A DNA stretch of 22,683 nucleotides from ZC4RG19 sp017577565. GTDB taxonomy: Bacteria; Actinomycetota; Acidimicrobiia; Acidimicrobiales; VFJN01. The stretch lies in the NCBI GenBank assembly GCA_047459075.1, contig VSCH01000048.1:1-22683 (forward strand). Reading direction: 5' to 3'. Shown piece by piece: positions 1 to 7,818 of this stretch (its first letter is position 1; every line of letters begins with the position of its first letter). The translations under genes were made by a program, and so were the position numbers. The notes beneath the pieces are model-generated. The model was not told where the DNA came from, made no database searches, and saw nothing but the letters and a program-made list of their open reading frames with translations.

Positions 1-153
1 CCCCCGCGGGTCGGCCCCCGGGGCGGCCGGGCCGGCCCCGCCGGCGGACGGCCCCGCCCCGGTCCGGGGCGCCATCCCGCAGGTGTCGCAGTAGCCGTCG
101 ACGACCGTGCCCGGGCAGCCGTCCCGGTCGCAGGGCACGGCGGTGACCGTCAT
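1..153 (-). CDS. pknG: PknG-type serine/threonine protein kinase, N-terminal fragment
   Basis: Only the first 51 residues lie in the window; the frame is open to the left edge. It begins MTVTAVPCDRDGCPG and carries cysteines 8, 13, 22 and 25 in the pattern C-x4-C-x8-C-x2-C, ending DGYCDTCGMAP. From family knowledge, this is the amino-terminal metal-binding (rubredoxin-like) signature of actinobacterial PknG kinases, followed by a Pro/Ala/Gly-rich linker as seen here. PknG phosphorylates the FHA protein GarA/OdhI and so controls 2-oxoglutarate dehydrogenase and glutamate metabolism. The ATG overlaps the stop of the upstream coiled-coil gene by 4 nt (ATGA), so the two are probably translationally coupled. 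The kinase and TPR domains are not visible, so the call rests on the Cys motif plus the GlnX-like gene two positions upstream. Confidence 0.72.
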   Translation of the reverse strand, partial: MTVTAVPCDRDGCPGTVVDGYCDTCGMAPRTGAGPSAGGAGPAAPGADPRG

Positions 154-1244
154 CGGTCCTCCTTCGGGCGCGTGTTGAGCACCGCGGACAGTCTCGCGAG
201 CGCGGCCTCGGACGCCTCCAGGTCGCACGGCGCGGTCCACAGCAGCTCCTGGGCGGCGTCGAGGGCCGCCACGACCTCGGGCTGCTCGTCCAGGCGGCGG
301 GCGCCGGCCTTGGCCCGCAGCGCCGTCCACAGGCCCTGGGCCCGCTTGCGGCGCTCCAGCGCCTCGCGGGCCGGGCCGAGCACGGCGTCCAGCTCGGCCC
401 GGCGGCTGGCGGCCGCCTCCCGCCAGGCGGCGAGCTGGGTCGCGGCCCGCCGGCGGTCGGTGGCCGCCTCCGCCTCGATGCGGTCGAGCCACGACCGCAG
501 CGCGTCGAGGTCGGGCACGGGCGGCCGGGGGTCGATGCCGGCCACCCGGCTGGCGGCGTGGGCCAGCTCCTCGGCCGCCCCGTCGAGGTCGGCCTCCAGG
601 GCGGCCAGCGTGTCGCGGGCCCGGACGAGGTCGACCTCCAGGCGGGCCGTCGAGGACGCGGCCGAGCGGTACCGCTGCGCGGCGGCCTCGGCCCGCTGCT
701 CGATCGCCGCCACGTCGTCCTCCTGCACGGCGAACGGATCGGTCGCCAGCAGGTCGGCGAGCGCGCCCGCGGACCGCTCGGTCTCGACGTCGCCGGCCTC
801 GGCCGCCGCCGACCGGGCGGCACCGAGCCGGGTGGCCAGGCGATCCCAGGCGTCGGCCAGGCGGACGGCGACGCCGCGGGCCTCCTCCACCGCCCGGCGC
901 GCGCCCTCCAGCGCGGTGCCGGGATCGGTCGGGCGCCCGCCGGCGCCGGGCACCCGGGCCTCGCGCAGCCGCTCGGCGGCCCGGTCCGGCTCGGCCTCGG
1001 CCGCGTCCAGGACCTCGTCGAGCACCCGGTAGGTCTCCCAGGCCTCGTAGAGCCCGGACTCGGCCGCCGACCAGGCGGCGGCCGTGACGCCGGTGAGCGG
1101 CGCCTGCCGGGCCAGGGCGACGTCCGCGTGCGCCTCGAGGTCGACGAGACGGCTGCCGAGGTCGGCGTGGGCGTCGCGCCAGGCCTGGAGGTCGGGGTCG
1201 GTCATCGTGCGCATGATCGTGGCCGACGCGAGGGCGGCGCGCAC
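150..1244 (-). CDS. Cytoplasmic coiled-coil protein between GlnX and PknG
   Basis: This encodes 364 aa from a GTG placed 4 nt after the upstream stop. ATGs at 1214 and 1205 (MTDPDLQAWRD, 351 aa) are possible alternatives, and none has a clear ribosome-binding site. The product is almost entirely Ala/Glu/Arg/Leu-rich amphipathic helix with heptad-like periodicity. It has no signal peptide, membrane segment, or enzyme motif that I recognise. The gene is sandwiched by near-overlap on one side (GlnX-like) and a 4-nt overlap on the other (PknG), so it belongs to that operon. In mycobacteria and corynebacteria the gene between glnX and pknG is glnH, a secreted amino-acid-binding lipoprotein; this protein is not GlnH. 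A scaffold or adaptor role between sensor and kinase is inference from position and structure only. Confidence 0.75.
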   Translation of the reverse strand: MRAALASATIMRTMTDPDLQAWRDAHADLGSRLVDLEAHADVALARQAPLTGVTAAAWSAAESGLYEAWETYRVLDEVLDAAEAEPDRAAERLREARVPGAGGRPTDPGTALEGARRAVEEARGVAVRLADAWDRLATRLGAARSAAAEAGDVETERSAGALADLLATDPFAVQEDDVAAIEQRAEAAAQRYRSAASSTARLEVDLVRARDTLAALEADLDGAAEELAHAASRVAGIDPRPPVPDLDALRSWLDRIEAEAATDRRRAATQLAAWREAAASRRAELDAVLGPAREALERRKRAQGLWTALRAKAGARRLDEQPEVVAALDAAQELLWTAPCDLEASEAALARLSAVLNTRPKEDR

Positions 1245-1248
1245 GGCG

Positions 1249-2559
1249 TCACCGGTAGCGCCGGCCGCGGGCGAGCACGCCGGCGGCGGCCAGGAGCCCG
1301 CTCAGCCCGCCGAGGACGACCGGCACCGCCGGCTCGACGTTGGCGTCGGCCGCGGCGTCGAACCGGTCGACGAGGACCTCCGAGGCCCGGTCGACGTTCT
1401 CCTGCGCCAGCGCGACGGCGGCCTCGTAGGCGTCCTGGCTGCCGGGGCCCTGCTCGGACTGCGACAGCACGAGGTTTGCCGCCTCCCGGTTGTCGCCCGC
1501 CTCGTCGGTCGCCTGCACCTCCTCGACGACGGCGGTGGTGTAGGCGTCGATCGCCGCCCGCACCCGGTCGACCTGCGCGGCGTCGCCGGGGGCGGCGGCC
1601 AGCTCGTCCCGCAGCTCGGCGGCGCGCTCGGCGAACTCCTCGTAGAGGGGCCCGCCGCTCCCCCGCGACGCCACCGCCGAGATCTCGGTGACCCGCAGGT
1701 CGGACAGCATGGCGGCGACGTCGTTGGCGAGGACGTAGGCCTCGATGTCGCCCCCGGCGGCCTCGCGCAGCTCGCGGGTCTGCAGCCGGATGCCGTTGAC
1801 CACCACCGCCAGGGCCCCGGCCGCCAGCAGCGTGGCGACGAGCACCGCGGGCTGGACGAGCCGCCGGGTCCGCCCGGCCAGGAGGATCGAGCAGCCGACG
1901 ACGACCGCCAGCGCCACCACCAGCAGGACGACCGCCAGGACCGTGACCGGCCCGCCGACGCTGTTCGTGGCCTGGGCGATGCGCCGCTCGCCCTCCCGGC
2001 GCACCATGTCGGCCCGCGGCAACATCGACTCGTCGGCCAGGTCGCGGGCCTCGCCCAGGTAGGCCGAGCCGAGCGGGTAGCCGAGGCGGCTGTTGGCCCG
2101 GGAGGTCTCGACCAGCCCGGCGTACTCGACGAGGTCGGCGGCCATGCGGCTGACGTGCTCGGCGTCCGCCTCGGTGGCCACCAGGGCCGCCTCGGTGAGC
2201 GCCTGCGAGGCGGCGAGCACGTCCCGGTCGTAGGCGGCCCGGCGCTCGGCGTCCTCGAAGCCGCCGGCGATCAGCGTCTCCGCCGCGGTGGCGTCGGCGG
2301 CGACGAGGCGGGTGCGGAACTCGGTGACCGCCGTGGCCAGCTCGAGGCCCTCCTCCCGGGCCGCGTCGATGGTGCGGGCGTTGCGGGCGGCCACCCAGCC
2401 CGCGCCGAGGCCGCTGAGGGCGAGCGCCACGGCGGCGATGGCGGCGACCACCTGGAAGAAGCGGCGCGTCGGCAGCGGGACCCGCCACGCCGTGCGCTCG
2501 ATGCGGCCGAGCACCCCGCCGGAGGGCCCCGTCGCCGTCGCGGCGATGGACACGTGCAC
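1249..2559 (-). CDS. glnX: GlnX-like four-TM membrane sensor protein
   Basis: This encodes 436 aa, close to the roughly 440 aa of mycobacterial GlnX. Hydrophobic segments lie near residues 34-58, 204-228, 234-256 and 412-430. They leave two large, mainly helical extracytoplasmic regions (about 59-203 and 257-411), which is the GlnX topology. GlnX is a membrane protein that relays amino-acid sensing by GlnH to the kinase PknG; a PknG N-terminus is found two genes downstream here. The open frame extends far upstream into the neighbouring hydrolase gene. I chose GTG 2559 because a TACGGT -10-like hexamer ends 7 nt before it, suggesting a leaderless transcript; GTG 2553 is the alternative. The amino terminus ahead of TM1 is short and basic. 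The assignment rests on topology, length and synteny, not on a conserved catalytic motif. Confidence 0.7.
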   Translation of the reverse strand: MHVSIAATATGPSGGVLGRIERTAWRVPLPTRRFFQVVAAIAAVALALSGLGAGWVAARNARTIDAAREEGLELATAVTEFRTRLVAADATAAETLIAGGFEDAERRAAYDRDVLAASQALTEAALVATEADAEHVSRMAADLVEYAGLVETSRANSRLGYPLGSAYLGEARDLADESMLPRADMVRREGERRIAQATNSVGGPVTVLAVVLLVVALAVVVGCSILLAGRTRRLVQPAVLVATLLAAGALAVVVNGIRLQTRELREAAGGDIEAYVLANDVAAMLSDLRVTEISAVASRGSGGPLYEEFAERAAELRDELAAAPGDAAQVDRVRAAIDAYTTAVVEEVQATDEAGDNREAANLVLSQSEQGPGSQDAYEAAVALAQENVDRASEVLVDRFDAAADANVEPAVPVVLGGLSGLLAAAGVLARGRRYR

Positions 2560-2566
2560 GCGGCTG

Positions 2567-2572
2567 ACCGTA
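2567..2572 (-). promoter_or_regulatory. Candidate leaderless -10 box for glnX
   Basis: The minus strand reads TACGGT (TANNNT), then 7 nt, then the GTG at 2559. No Shine-Dalgarno sequence precedes that GTG. The identical hexamer and spacing recur before the small acidic gene at 17295. Confidence 0.45.
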
Positions 2573-2645
2573 ATCGCTCGCCCGGTGCCGCGGTCGCGGC
2601 CCCCGCGGGGCCCGGTCGAGCTCCTCGGGGTCGCGGGCGCGGACC

Positions 2646-3464
2646 TCAGCCCTGCAGGAAGGCGAGCAGGTCGGCGTTGAGCCGGTCCTGGTGGGTGGCG
2701 GTGAGGCCGTGGGGCGCCGCCGGGTAGTAGACGTCCTCGGCGTCGGGGAGAAGCCGCGCCGACCGTGCCGCGTTCGTGGCCGGGACGACCTGGTCGTCCT
2801 CGCCGTGGACGAGGAGCGTGGGGACGTCGAAGCGCTCGAGGTCCGCGCTGAAGTCGGCCTCGGCGAGCGCTTCGACGCACTCGTAGGAGCTCTTGAGCCC
2901 CGACTGCATGGCCCACTCCCACAGCTGGTCGAGCAGGCCCTGCGAGACCGTCGCACCGGGCCGGTCGGCGCCGTAGAACTGGCGCGCCAGGTCCAGGTAG
3001 AACTGCGACCGGTCGGCGGCCATCGCGGCGAGGAACCCGTCGAACAGCTCGGCGGGCAGGCCGTCGGGGTTGGCCTCGGAGCGGACCAGGCTCGGCGCCA
3101 CCGCGGAGATCAGCACGGCCTTCGCCACCCGGTCCGTCCCGTGGCGGCCCACGTACCGGGCGACCTCACCTCCGCCGGTGGAGTGGCCGACGACGGTGAC
3201 GTCGTGCAGGTCGAGCGCCTCGATGAGCGCGGCGAGGTCGTCGGCGTAGGTGTCCATGTCGTTGCCCGACGACGGCTGGGCGGACCGGCCGTGGCCCCGC
3301 CGGTCGTGGGCGACGGCCCGGTAGCCGTGCTCGGCGAGGAAGAGCATCTGCCCGTCCCACGCGTCGGCGCTCAGGGGCCAGCCGTGCGACAGGGTCACCG
3401 GGGGCCCCTCGCCCCAGTCCTTGTAGAAGATCTCGGTGCCGTCGCCGGTCGTGATGGTGCCCAC
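2646..3464 (-). CDS. Alpha/beta hydrolase, non-heme chloroperoxidase type
   Basis: This encodes 272 aa, a usual length for cofactor-free haloperoxidase/esterase alpha/beta hydrolases. The oxyanion region is SHGWPLSADAW (about 26-36). The nucleophile elbow GHSTGG gives Ser95. The acid is the Asp in HGEDDQVVP (about 223-224), and the general base is His252 in AAPHGLTATH. HDRRGHGRS (53-61) is typical of the family. GTG 3464 is the start because GAGGAGG lies 6 nt upstream; in-frame sequence before it would extend into the intergenic region. Family members hydrolyse esters or lactones and show perhydrolase side activity; the substrate is unknown. It lies 104 bp downstream of the 921-aa LuxR-type regulator on the same strand, so it may be that regulator's target or part of its transcript. 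Confidence 0.9.
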   Translation of the reverse strand: MGTITTGDGTEIFYKDWGEGPPVTLSHGWPLSADAWDGQMLFLAEHGYRAVAHDRRGHGRSAQPSSGNDMDTYADDLAALIEALDLHDVTVVGHSTGGGEVARYVGRHGTDRVAKAVLISAVAPSLVRSEANPDGLPAELFDGFLAAMAADRSQFYLDLARQFYGADRPGATVSQGLLDQLWEWAMQSGLKSSYECVEALAEADFSADLERFDVPTLLVHGEDDQVVPATNAARSARLLPDAEDVYYPAAPHGLTATHQDRLNADLLAFLQG

Positions 3465-3568
3465 GGTCGTCCTCCTCGGGCCGGGGACGTCGACGACGAC
3501 CACGGTGGCCGGGCCGCCACGGCGTCGCCTCCGTGGAACTCCCCAGTCGTCCGGGGGCACCGGCCCCG

Positions 3569-6334
3569 TCAGCCGGGGCCGGGCTCCAGTCGGGCCAGGC
3601 GTCCCCGCAACTGCCGGCGCGAGGTGATGGCGAGCTTCGCGAACACCTTGTGCAGGTGGTACTCGGCGGTCCGGGCGCTGATGAACAGCCGGGCGCCGAT
3701 CTCGGGGTTGGTGTGGCCCTCGGCGGCGAGCCGCGCGACCTGGGCCTCCTGCGCCGTGAGCCGGTCGGCCCGGCCGCGGCGCGCCCGCACGGTCCCGCCG
3801 GTCGCCCGCAGCTCGCGGCGGGCGCGCTCGGCGAACGCGTGGGCGCCGAAGCGGTCGAACATCGCGTGCGCGGTCCGCAGGTGCCCGCGGGCGTCGGCCC
3901 GACGCTGCCGGCGCCGCAGCCACTCGCCGTAGACGAGGTGGGCCCGGGCCGCCTCCATCCCCAGGCCCGTCCGCTCGAGCCGCTCGACCGCCTCCCGGTG
4001 GTCGGGCTCGGCGGCGCCGTCGCCGGCGAGGGCCCGGGCGCGCGCCGCGACCCCCGCCGCCCAGTCGGTGCCGGCCGCCCGCGCCCGGGCGGTGAGCCGG
4101 TCGGCGGCGTCTGCGGCGAGGGCGTGCCGGCCGCTGCGGGCGGCCGCCTCGGCGAGCTCGGCGAGCGCCCAGTTGTCGAGGCCGAGCTCGAACGCCGCGG
4201 CCTCCCCCACGGCGGCGACGGCGTCGTCGTAGCGGCCCAGCCCGTTGTAGAGCAGGGCCGCCGCCCACTGGGTGGCGCTCAGGCCGCGGCCGTGCCCGCG
4301 TGCGGTGGCGTCGCGCGTGCCGGCCGCGACCGCCGCCTCCGCCTCCCGCGGCCGGCCGCGCGCGGCGAGGAGGCCGAGCACGCCGGCGGGAGCCGGTCCG
4401 CTCCCGGTCGCCTCCCGGACGGCGTCGAGCTCGCCCACGAGCGCGGCGCCGGCGTCGAGCTCGCCCGCGAACACGTGGGTGAGCACCCGGGCGTCGAGCG
4501 CGAGCAGCAGCTCGCCGAGGGCGCCGGAGTCCCGGGCGCACCGCACGTGACGGGCGGCGACGGCCCGCCACCGCTCCTGGTCCCACAGCCCGGCCGCCAC
4601 CGCACCGGGGAGCCACAGCCAGCGCAGGACGTCGGGACCGTCGCCCCCGGTGCCGTCGGCGTCGGCCCCGACGGCCCGCAGCGCTGCCCGTAACGGCGGG
4701 ACGGCGGCCGCGTACCCCTCGGTGAAGAGGGCGACCAGGCCCTCCAGCAGCAGGTCCTCGGCCTGCGGATCGGGCGCCTGCGGGGCCCGGCGGGCGGCCA
4801 CCGCCACGTCCCGCAGGCCGGTGCCGTCGGCGAGCCGCCCGGCGAGCGCGGCCGACCCGAACGCCGTCAGGTAGGCCGCCCGGGCCGTGGCCGGGTCGAC
4901 CGGCGCCAGGCGCCGGCCGGCGGCGAGCAGCGCCGCGGTCGGGCCGCCGCTCTGCCGGGACGCGAACCCGACCTGCGCCCGCACCAGCTGGGTGCGGGCG
5001 CGGCGGACGGGGTCGTCGGGGCCCTCGTCCGCGGCGCCCAGCAGCGCCAGGGCGGCGTCGAACGCCCCGGCGTCGAGCGTGGCGCGGGCGGCGTCGAGGG
5101 CGCGCCGGGCCCGCTCGCCGGCGTCGGGCGTCAGCTCGGCCGCCCGCGCCAGGAACGCGGCCGACGCGGCCGACCCGCCGCGGGCCCGGGCCCGACCGGC
5201 GGTCCGCTCGAGGTCCGCGGCCACCGACTCGTCGGGCCGCAGGGCGGCCTGCGCCCGGTGCCAGGCCCGGCGGTCGGGGTCGACCAGCGGGTCGGTCGCC
5301 TCGGCGAGCGCCCGGTGCACCCGCCGGCGGTCGGGCGGCGCAGCCACCCGGTAGGCGACGGCCCGCACGAGCGGGTGGCGGAAGCGCACCCGGGGACCGA
5401 GGTCGACCAGCCCGGCCGCCTCCGCGGACGCCGCGGCCCGGGCGGGGATGCCGAGCCGCCCGGCCGCCCGCCACAGGAGGGCCGGGTCGCCGACCGGCTC
5501 GGCCGCCGCGGCCAGGAGCAGTTGTCGGGTGCGGGCCGGCAGCTCGTCCAGCCGGCGACGGATGCGCTGCTCGGTGGGGTCGGCGAGCGGCCGGGTACCC
5601 GGGGGGCGGAAGCCGCCCGCCAGCCCGGCGGCGGTCGACCGCCAGGACACCTCGACGAGCGCCCGCGGGTTGCCCCGGGTCTCGGCGACGAGCCGGTCGC
5701 GGACCCGCTCGTCGAGCCGCCCGGGGACGACGGCGGCCAGCAGGGCGCGGGCGTCGGTGGCGCCGAGGGCGTCGACGAGGAGCGCCGGCAGCCCGGCCAG
5801 GTCGCCGGTGTCGCCGGGCGTGCGGAGCGCGAGAACCAGCGCGACCGGCGCCGCCGGGAGCCGGCGGGCCACGAACCCCAGCACCTGGGCCGACGGACGG
5901 TCGAGCCACTGGACGTCGTCGACGAGGCCGACGAGCGGTCCCCCCTCGGCCACCTCGGTCAGGAGGCCGAGCACCGCGCCGCCGACCAGGAAGGGGTCCG
6001 GGTCCCGGCCCGTGGCCAGCCCGAGGGCCGTGCCGAGGGCGTCGCGCTGCGGCCCCGGCAGGTCCCCCAGCCCCTCCAGCAGGGGCGCGCACAGCTGGTG
6101 CAGGCCGGCGAAGGCGATCGCCCGCTCGGGCTCGACGCCCGCCGCCCGCAGCAGGCGGCACCCCGAGGCCCGCGCCGCCACGTGGTCGAGCAGGGCGGTC
6201 CGGCCGACGCCCGCCTCGCCCCGCACGACCAGGGCCCGGCTCCGCCCGTCCCACACGTCGTCGACCAGCCGGTCGAGCGCGCCCGTCTCGGCGGCGCGCC
6301 CCACCAGCCCGGACCCAGCACGCCTGTTGGACAT
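3569..6334 (-). CDS. LuxR-family ATPase transcriptional regulator (LAL/STAND type)
   Basis: This encodes 921 aa in the usual large-LuxR layout. An N-terminal AAA/STAND ATPase domain begins at LVGRAAE (10-16). The P-loop is GEAGVGRT (39-46) and Walker B is VGLVDD (135-140). A long Ala/Arg-rich helical middle, probably TPR-like, follows. A LuxR helix-turn-helix occupies about 857-921 (LTAQEAQVARLAAEGHTNPEIG, with RTAEYHLHKVFAKL as recognition helix). The P-loop carries Arg45 where Lys is standard, which may weaken ATP binding or hydrolysis. ATG 6334 starts the protein just before the VGR motif. A perfect palindrome CTCGTACGAG sits 24-33 nt upstream. The alpha/beta hydrolase follows on the same strand and is the most likely co-regulated gene. 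The ligand is unknown. Confidence 0.88.
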   Translation of the reverse strand: MSNRRAGSGLVGRAAETGALDRLVDDVWDGRSRALVVRGEAGVGRTALLDHVAARASGCRLLRAAGVEPERAIAFAGLHQLCAPLLEGLGDLPGPQRDALGTALGLATGRDPDPFLVGGAVLGLLTEVAEGGPLVGLVDDVQWLDRPSAQVLGFVARRLPAAPVALVLALRTPGDTGDLAGLPALLVDALGATDARALLAAVVPGRLDERVRDRLVAETRGNPRALVEVSWRSTAAGLAGGFRPPGTRPLADPTEQRIRRRLDELPARTRQLLLAAAAEPVGDPALLWRAAGRLGIPARAAASAEAAGLVDLGPRVRFRHPLVRAVAYRVAAPPDRRRVHRALAEATDPLVDPDRRAWHRAQAALRPDESVAADLERTAGRARARGGSAASAAFLARAAELTPDAGERARRALDAARATLDAGAFDAALALLGAADEGPDDPVRRARTQLVRAQVGFASRQSGGPTAALLAAGRRLAPVDPATARAAYLTAFGSAALAGRLADGTGLRDVAVAARRAPQAPDPQAEDLLLEGLVALFTEGYAAAVPPLRAALRAVGADADGTGGDGPDVLRWLWLPGAVAAGLWDQERWRAVAARHVRCARDSGALGELLLALDARVLTHVFAGELDAGAALVGELDAVREATGSGPAPAGVLGLLAARGRPREAEAAVAAGTRDATARGHGRGLSATQWAAALLYNGLGRYDDAVAAVGEAAAFELGLDNWALAELAEAAARSGRHALAADAADRLTARARAAGTDWAAGVAARARALAGDGAAEPDHREAVERLERTGLGMEAARAHLVYGEWLRRRQRRADARGHLRTAHAMFDRFGAHAFAERARRELRATGGTVRARRGRADRLTAQEAQVARLAAEGHTNPEIGARLFISARTAEYHLHKVFAKLAITSRRQLRGRLARLEPGPG

Positions 6335-6357
6335 CGGTCACCGCCCGGGCCGAGGGG

Positions 6358-6367
6358 CTCGTACGAG
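6358..6367. promoter_or_regulatory. CTCGTACGAG palindrome upstream of LuxR-type regulator
   Basis: This is a perfect 10-bp palindrome in the 248-bp divergent intergenic region 6335-6582. CGTCGTGCGACG, a second near-palindrome, lies directly beside it. It is a plausible operator for the divergent regulator. A minus-strand TAGCGT at 6446-6451 could be a distant -10. Nothing else is evident in this gap. Confidence 0.25.
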
Positions 6368-6582
6368 TCGTCGTGCGACGGTCCCGGGTGTCCGGGTGCG
6401 CCGCGGGCCTCGGACCGAGCGCGCCGCGCGACGGCTTCCCTGGCCACGCTAGCGGTCGCTCGGGGCCGTCCCTCGGCGGCACGGACCGGACGGGTCGCCC
6501 ACGGCCGGCAGGCCCACTGGGCACACCCACGGTTGCCAGGGGGTCGCCCGGGCGCGACGGTGGCAGGAGCGAAGGAGGGCCC

Positions 6583-6786
6583 ATGACCGTCGCCGGCGAC
6601 ATCATGCGCACCTGGCCCGAGGTCACCGTCGACGCCGGGACGGTCCTGCCCGAGGCGATCCTCGACGTCGGGCCGGTCGAGCTCAGCGACCACCACTGGG
6701 GGATCGTCGGCTCGATCCCCTACGACGGCCACGTCGTCCTCGCCCTGTTCGCGAGCGCGCCCGGGCCGAGGGGGCTGCACCCGTGA
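6583..6786 (+). CDS. Small hypothetical protein, 67 aa
   Basis: The start ATG is preceded by a strong ribosome-binding site (GAAGGAGG, 5 nt spacing), which decides it; the open frame continues further upstream without a comparable site. The sequence begins MTVAGDIMRTWPEVTV, then has an acidic, hydrophobic middle (PEAILDVGPVEL) and a Trp/His cluster (SDHHWGIVGSIPYDGH). It has no signal peptide or convincing membrane helix. I do not recognise the family. Its stop overlaps the GTG of the next small gene, so the two form a coupled pair. It is divergent from the large LuxR-type regulator. Confidence 0.55.
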   Translation: MTVAGDIMRTWPEVTVDAGTVLPEAILDVGPVELSDHHWGIVGSIPYDGHVVLALFASAPGPRGLHP

Positions 6787-6926
6787 GCATGTACCTGTCC
6801 AACACCGACGTCCACCCGACGGGCGACGAGCCGGTCGAGTTCATCGACCCCGAGCTGCTGGCGGTCGAGGCCGCAGGGCAGGTCGACGAGGCGGGCCCGC
6901 CCGCTGAGGACGACGCCGCGGGGTGA
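6783..6926 (+). CDS. Small acidic hypothetical protein, 47 aa
   Basis: The GTG start overlaps the previous stop as GTGA; ATG 6789 two codons later gives MYLSNTDVHPTGDEPVEFIDPE and is an equally good start. A GAGGGGG tract about 8 nt upstream favours the GTG. The protein is short, acidic and ends in an Ala/Glu/Asp tail with no cysteine or membrane segment. The N-terminal MYLSN...PTG...EFID pattern resembles small uncharacterised actinobacterial proteins as I remember them, but I cannot confirm a family. It is too short for strong coding statistics; the good start and the overlap with the upstream gene are the main support. Confidence 0.5.
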   Translation: MSMYLSNTDVHPTGDEPVEFIDPELLAVEAAGQVDEAGPPAEDDAAG

Positions 6927-6978
6927 GCGCGCGCCGACCTGGCGCCCGTGGGGCTCGGCTGGTCGGCGTCCCCGGTCG

Positions 6979-7052
6979 CGCCTCCGGTAGGACTCGAACC
7001 CACGACCCGCTGCTTAGAAGGCAGCCGCTCTATCCAGCTGAGCTACGGAGGC
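6979..7052 (-). tRNA. tRNA-Arg (anticodon TCT)
   Basis: The minus strand folds as a full cloverleaf. The acceptor GCCTCCG pairs with CGGAGGC, the D arm is GCTC/GAGC, and the anticodon stem is GCTGC/GCAGC with loop CTTCTAA. The T arm is GTGGG-TTCGAGT-CCTAC. The discriminator is G and CCA is not encoded. A minus-strand TAGCTT (7064-7069) is a candidate -10 just upstream. Confidence 0.96.
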
Positions 7053-7156
7053 TTGCCCACCCCAAGCTAGTGGAGGGCCACGGGGAAGGGACCCACGACG
7101 ACCCCCTCCGGGTTGGTCGTGCGGCCCCTCGGTTCGGATAGTCTAAGAGGTCCCGT

Positions 7157-7234
7157 GGTGACCGTAGCTCAGTTGGCTAGAGCGTCAGGTTGTGGCCCTG
7201 AAGGTCGGGAGTTCGATTCTCCTCGGTCACCCCA
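7157..7234 (+). tRNA. tRNA-His (anticodon GTG)
   Basis: The acceptor GTGACCG pairs with CGGTCAC, the D arm is GCTC/GAGC, and the anticodon stem is TCAGG/CCTGA with loop TTGTGGC. The T arm is GGGAG-TTCGATT-CTCCT. An extra G at 7157 opposite C73 is the histidine identity pair, and CCA is encoded (7232-7234). A candidate promoter is TTGGTC (7113-7118), 18 bp, GATAGT (7137-7142). Confidence 0.97.
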
Positions 7235-7262
7235 GGACCGGTGCTAGCCTCATCGGTCCCGT

Positions 7263-7335
7263 GCCCCTCTAGCTCAATTGGCAGAGCAACGGACTCTTAA
7301 TCCGCAGGTTCTGGGTTCGAGTCCCAGGGGGGGTA
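7263..7335 (+). tRNA. tRNA-Lys (anticodon CTT)
   Basis: The acceptor GCCCCTC pairs with GGGGGGT (with G-U pairs), the D arm is GCTC/GAGC, and the anticodon loop is CTCTTAA. The T arm CTGGG/CCCAG is perfect. The discriminator is A and CCA is not encoded. It starts 28 nt after tRNA-His, and TGCTAGCCT ending at 7250 could be its own extended -10 box. Confidence 0.95.
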
Positions 7336-7380
7336 CGTCGTGGAGGCCCTGGCCGGGTGGACCGGCCAGGGCCTCCGACG
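7336..7380 (+). terminator. Strong hairpin terminator after tRNA-Lys
   Basis: A 15-bp perfect stem (7342-7356 with 7362-7376) has a 5-nt loop and is extended by CGTC/GACG at the base. It begins one base after tRNA-Lys and is followed by only TT, so it is a terminator of the U-poor kind usual in high-GC actinobacteria. Confidence 0.8.
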
Positions 7381-7398
7381 TTCCGGGGGGACGGGCGC

Positions 7399-7752
7399 TC
7401 AGCCGAGCGTGCCGGTGAGCTCGTCCGTGGCCGGCACGGACACGTCGACCGCGAGGTCGTCCAAGCGGTCCCGGGCGATGACGTCCTCGCCGGCGGTGGT
7501 CCAGACGCGTACTCCTCGGCGTCCATGACCAGGTGCTCAGGGTCGACCAGTGCCTCCTCGACCACCGGGTCGGGCGGGCCGAGCGGCGCGGTCGTCGTGG
7601 TCATCGGTACCGTCGTGGTCGCCGAGCCCGCCTCGTCGGCGTCGTCACCTGACGCGGCATCCTCACCCGACCCGCAGACGCCGGCCAGCGAGCAAACCTC
7701 GCGACCACCGGCTGACCCGGCCCTCGGACGCCCTCACGGCTCCCACGGTCAT
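7399..7752 (-). pseudogene. Frame-disrupted lipoprotein-like gene
   Basis: Three consecutive pieces on the minus strand read as one protein only if two frame changes are allowed. From ATG 7752 the first frame gives MTVGAVRASEG...SRGLLA. Near 7690 coding appears to move to a frame reading VCGSGEDAASG, followed by a Thr/Pro-rich stretch typical of the segment after a lipoprotein cysteine. Near 7512 it moves again, from MDAEE to VRVWTTAGEDVIARDRLDD, ending at the TGA at 7399. The last frame step is the clearest: one missing base restores a smooth reading. The hydrophobic signal is short, so the lipoprotein call is tentative. This is either a decayed gene or indel errors; the gene downstream of it on the other strand is also shifted. 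No function is recognised. Confidence 0.42.
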
Positions 7753-7818
7753 TGCCAGCACGACCACTCCACGTGGTGTAGAACGTCCTGGCAGCGGACA
7801 GGACGAGGGGGCACGTAC

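Noticed and set aside
2646..6626. A single very long minus-strand open frame spanning the hydrolase and the regulator gene
   Set aside because: It is a stop-free frame caused by high GC. Its upstream part is Arg/Pro/Gly-rich shadow of the regulator; the hydrolase part has its own GTG and GAGGAGG site at 3464.
7336..7380. Attachment site or integrative element boundary next to tRNA-Lys
   Set aside because: The structure is a simple perfect hairpin explained by termination. No integrase and no repeated tRNA 3' end were seen in the window.
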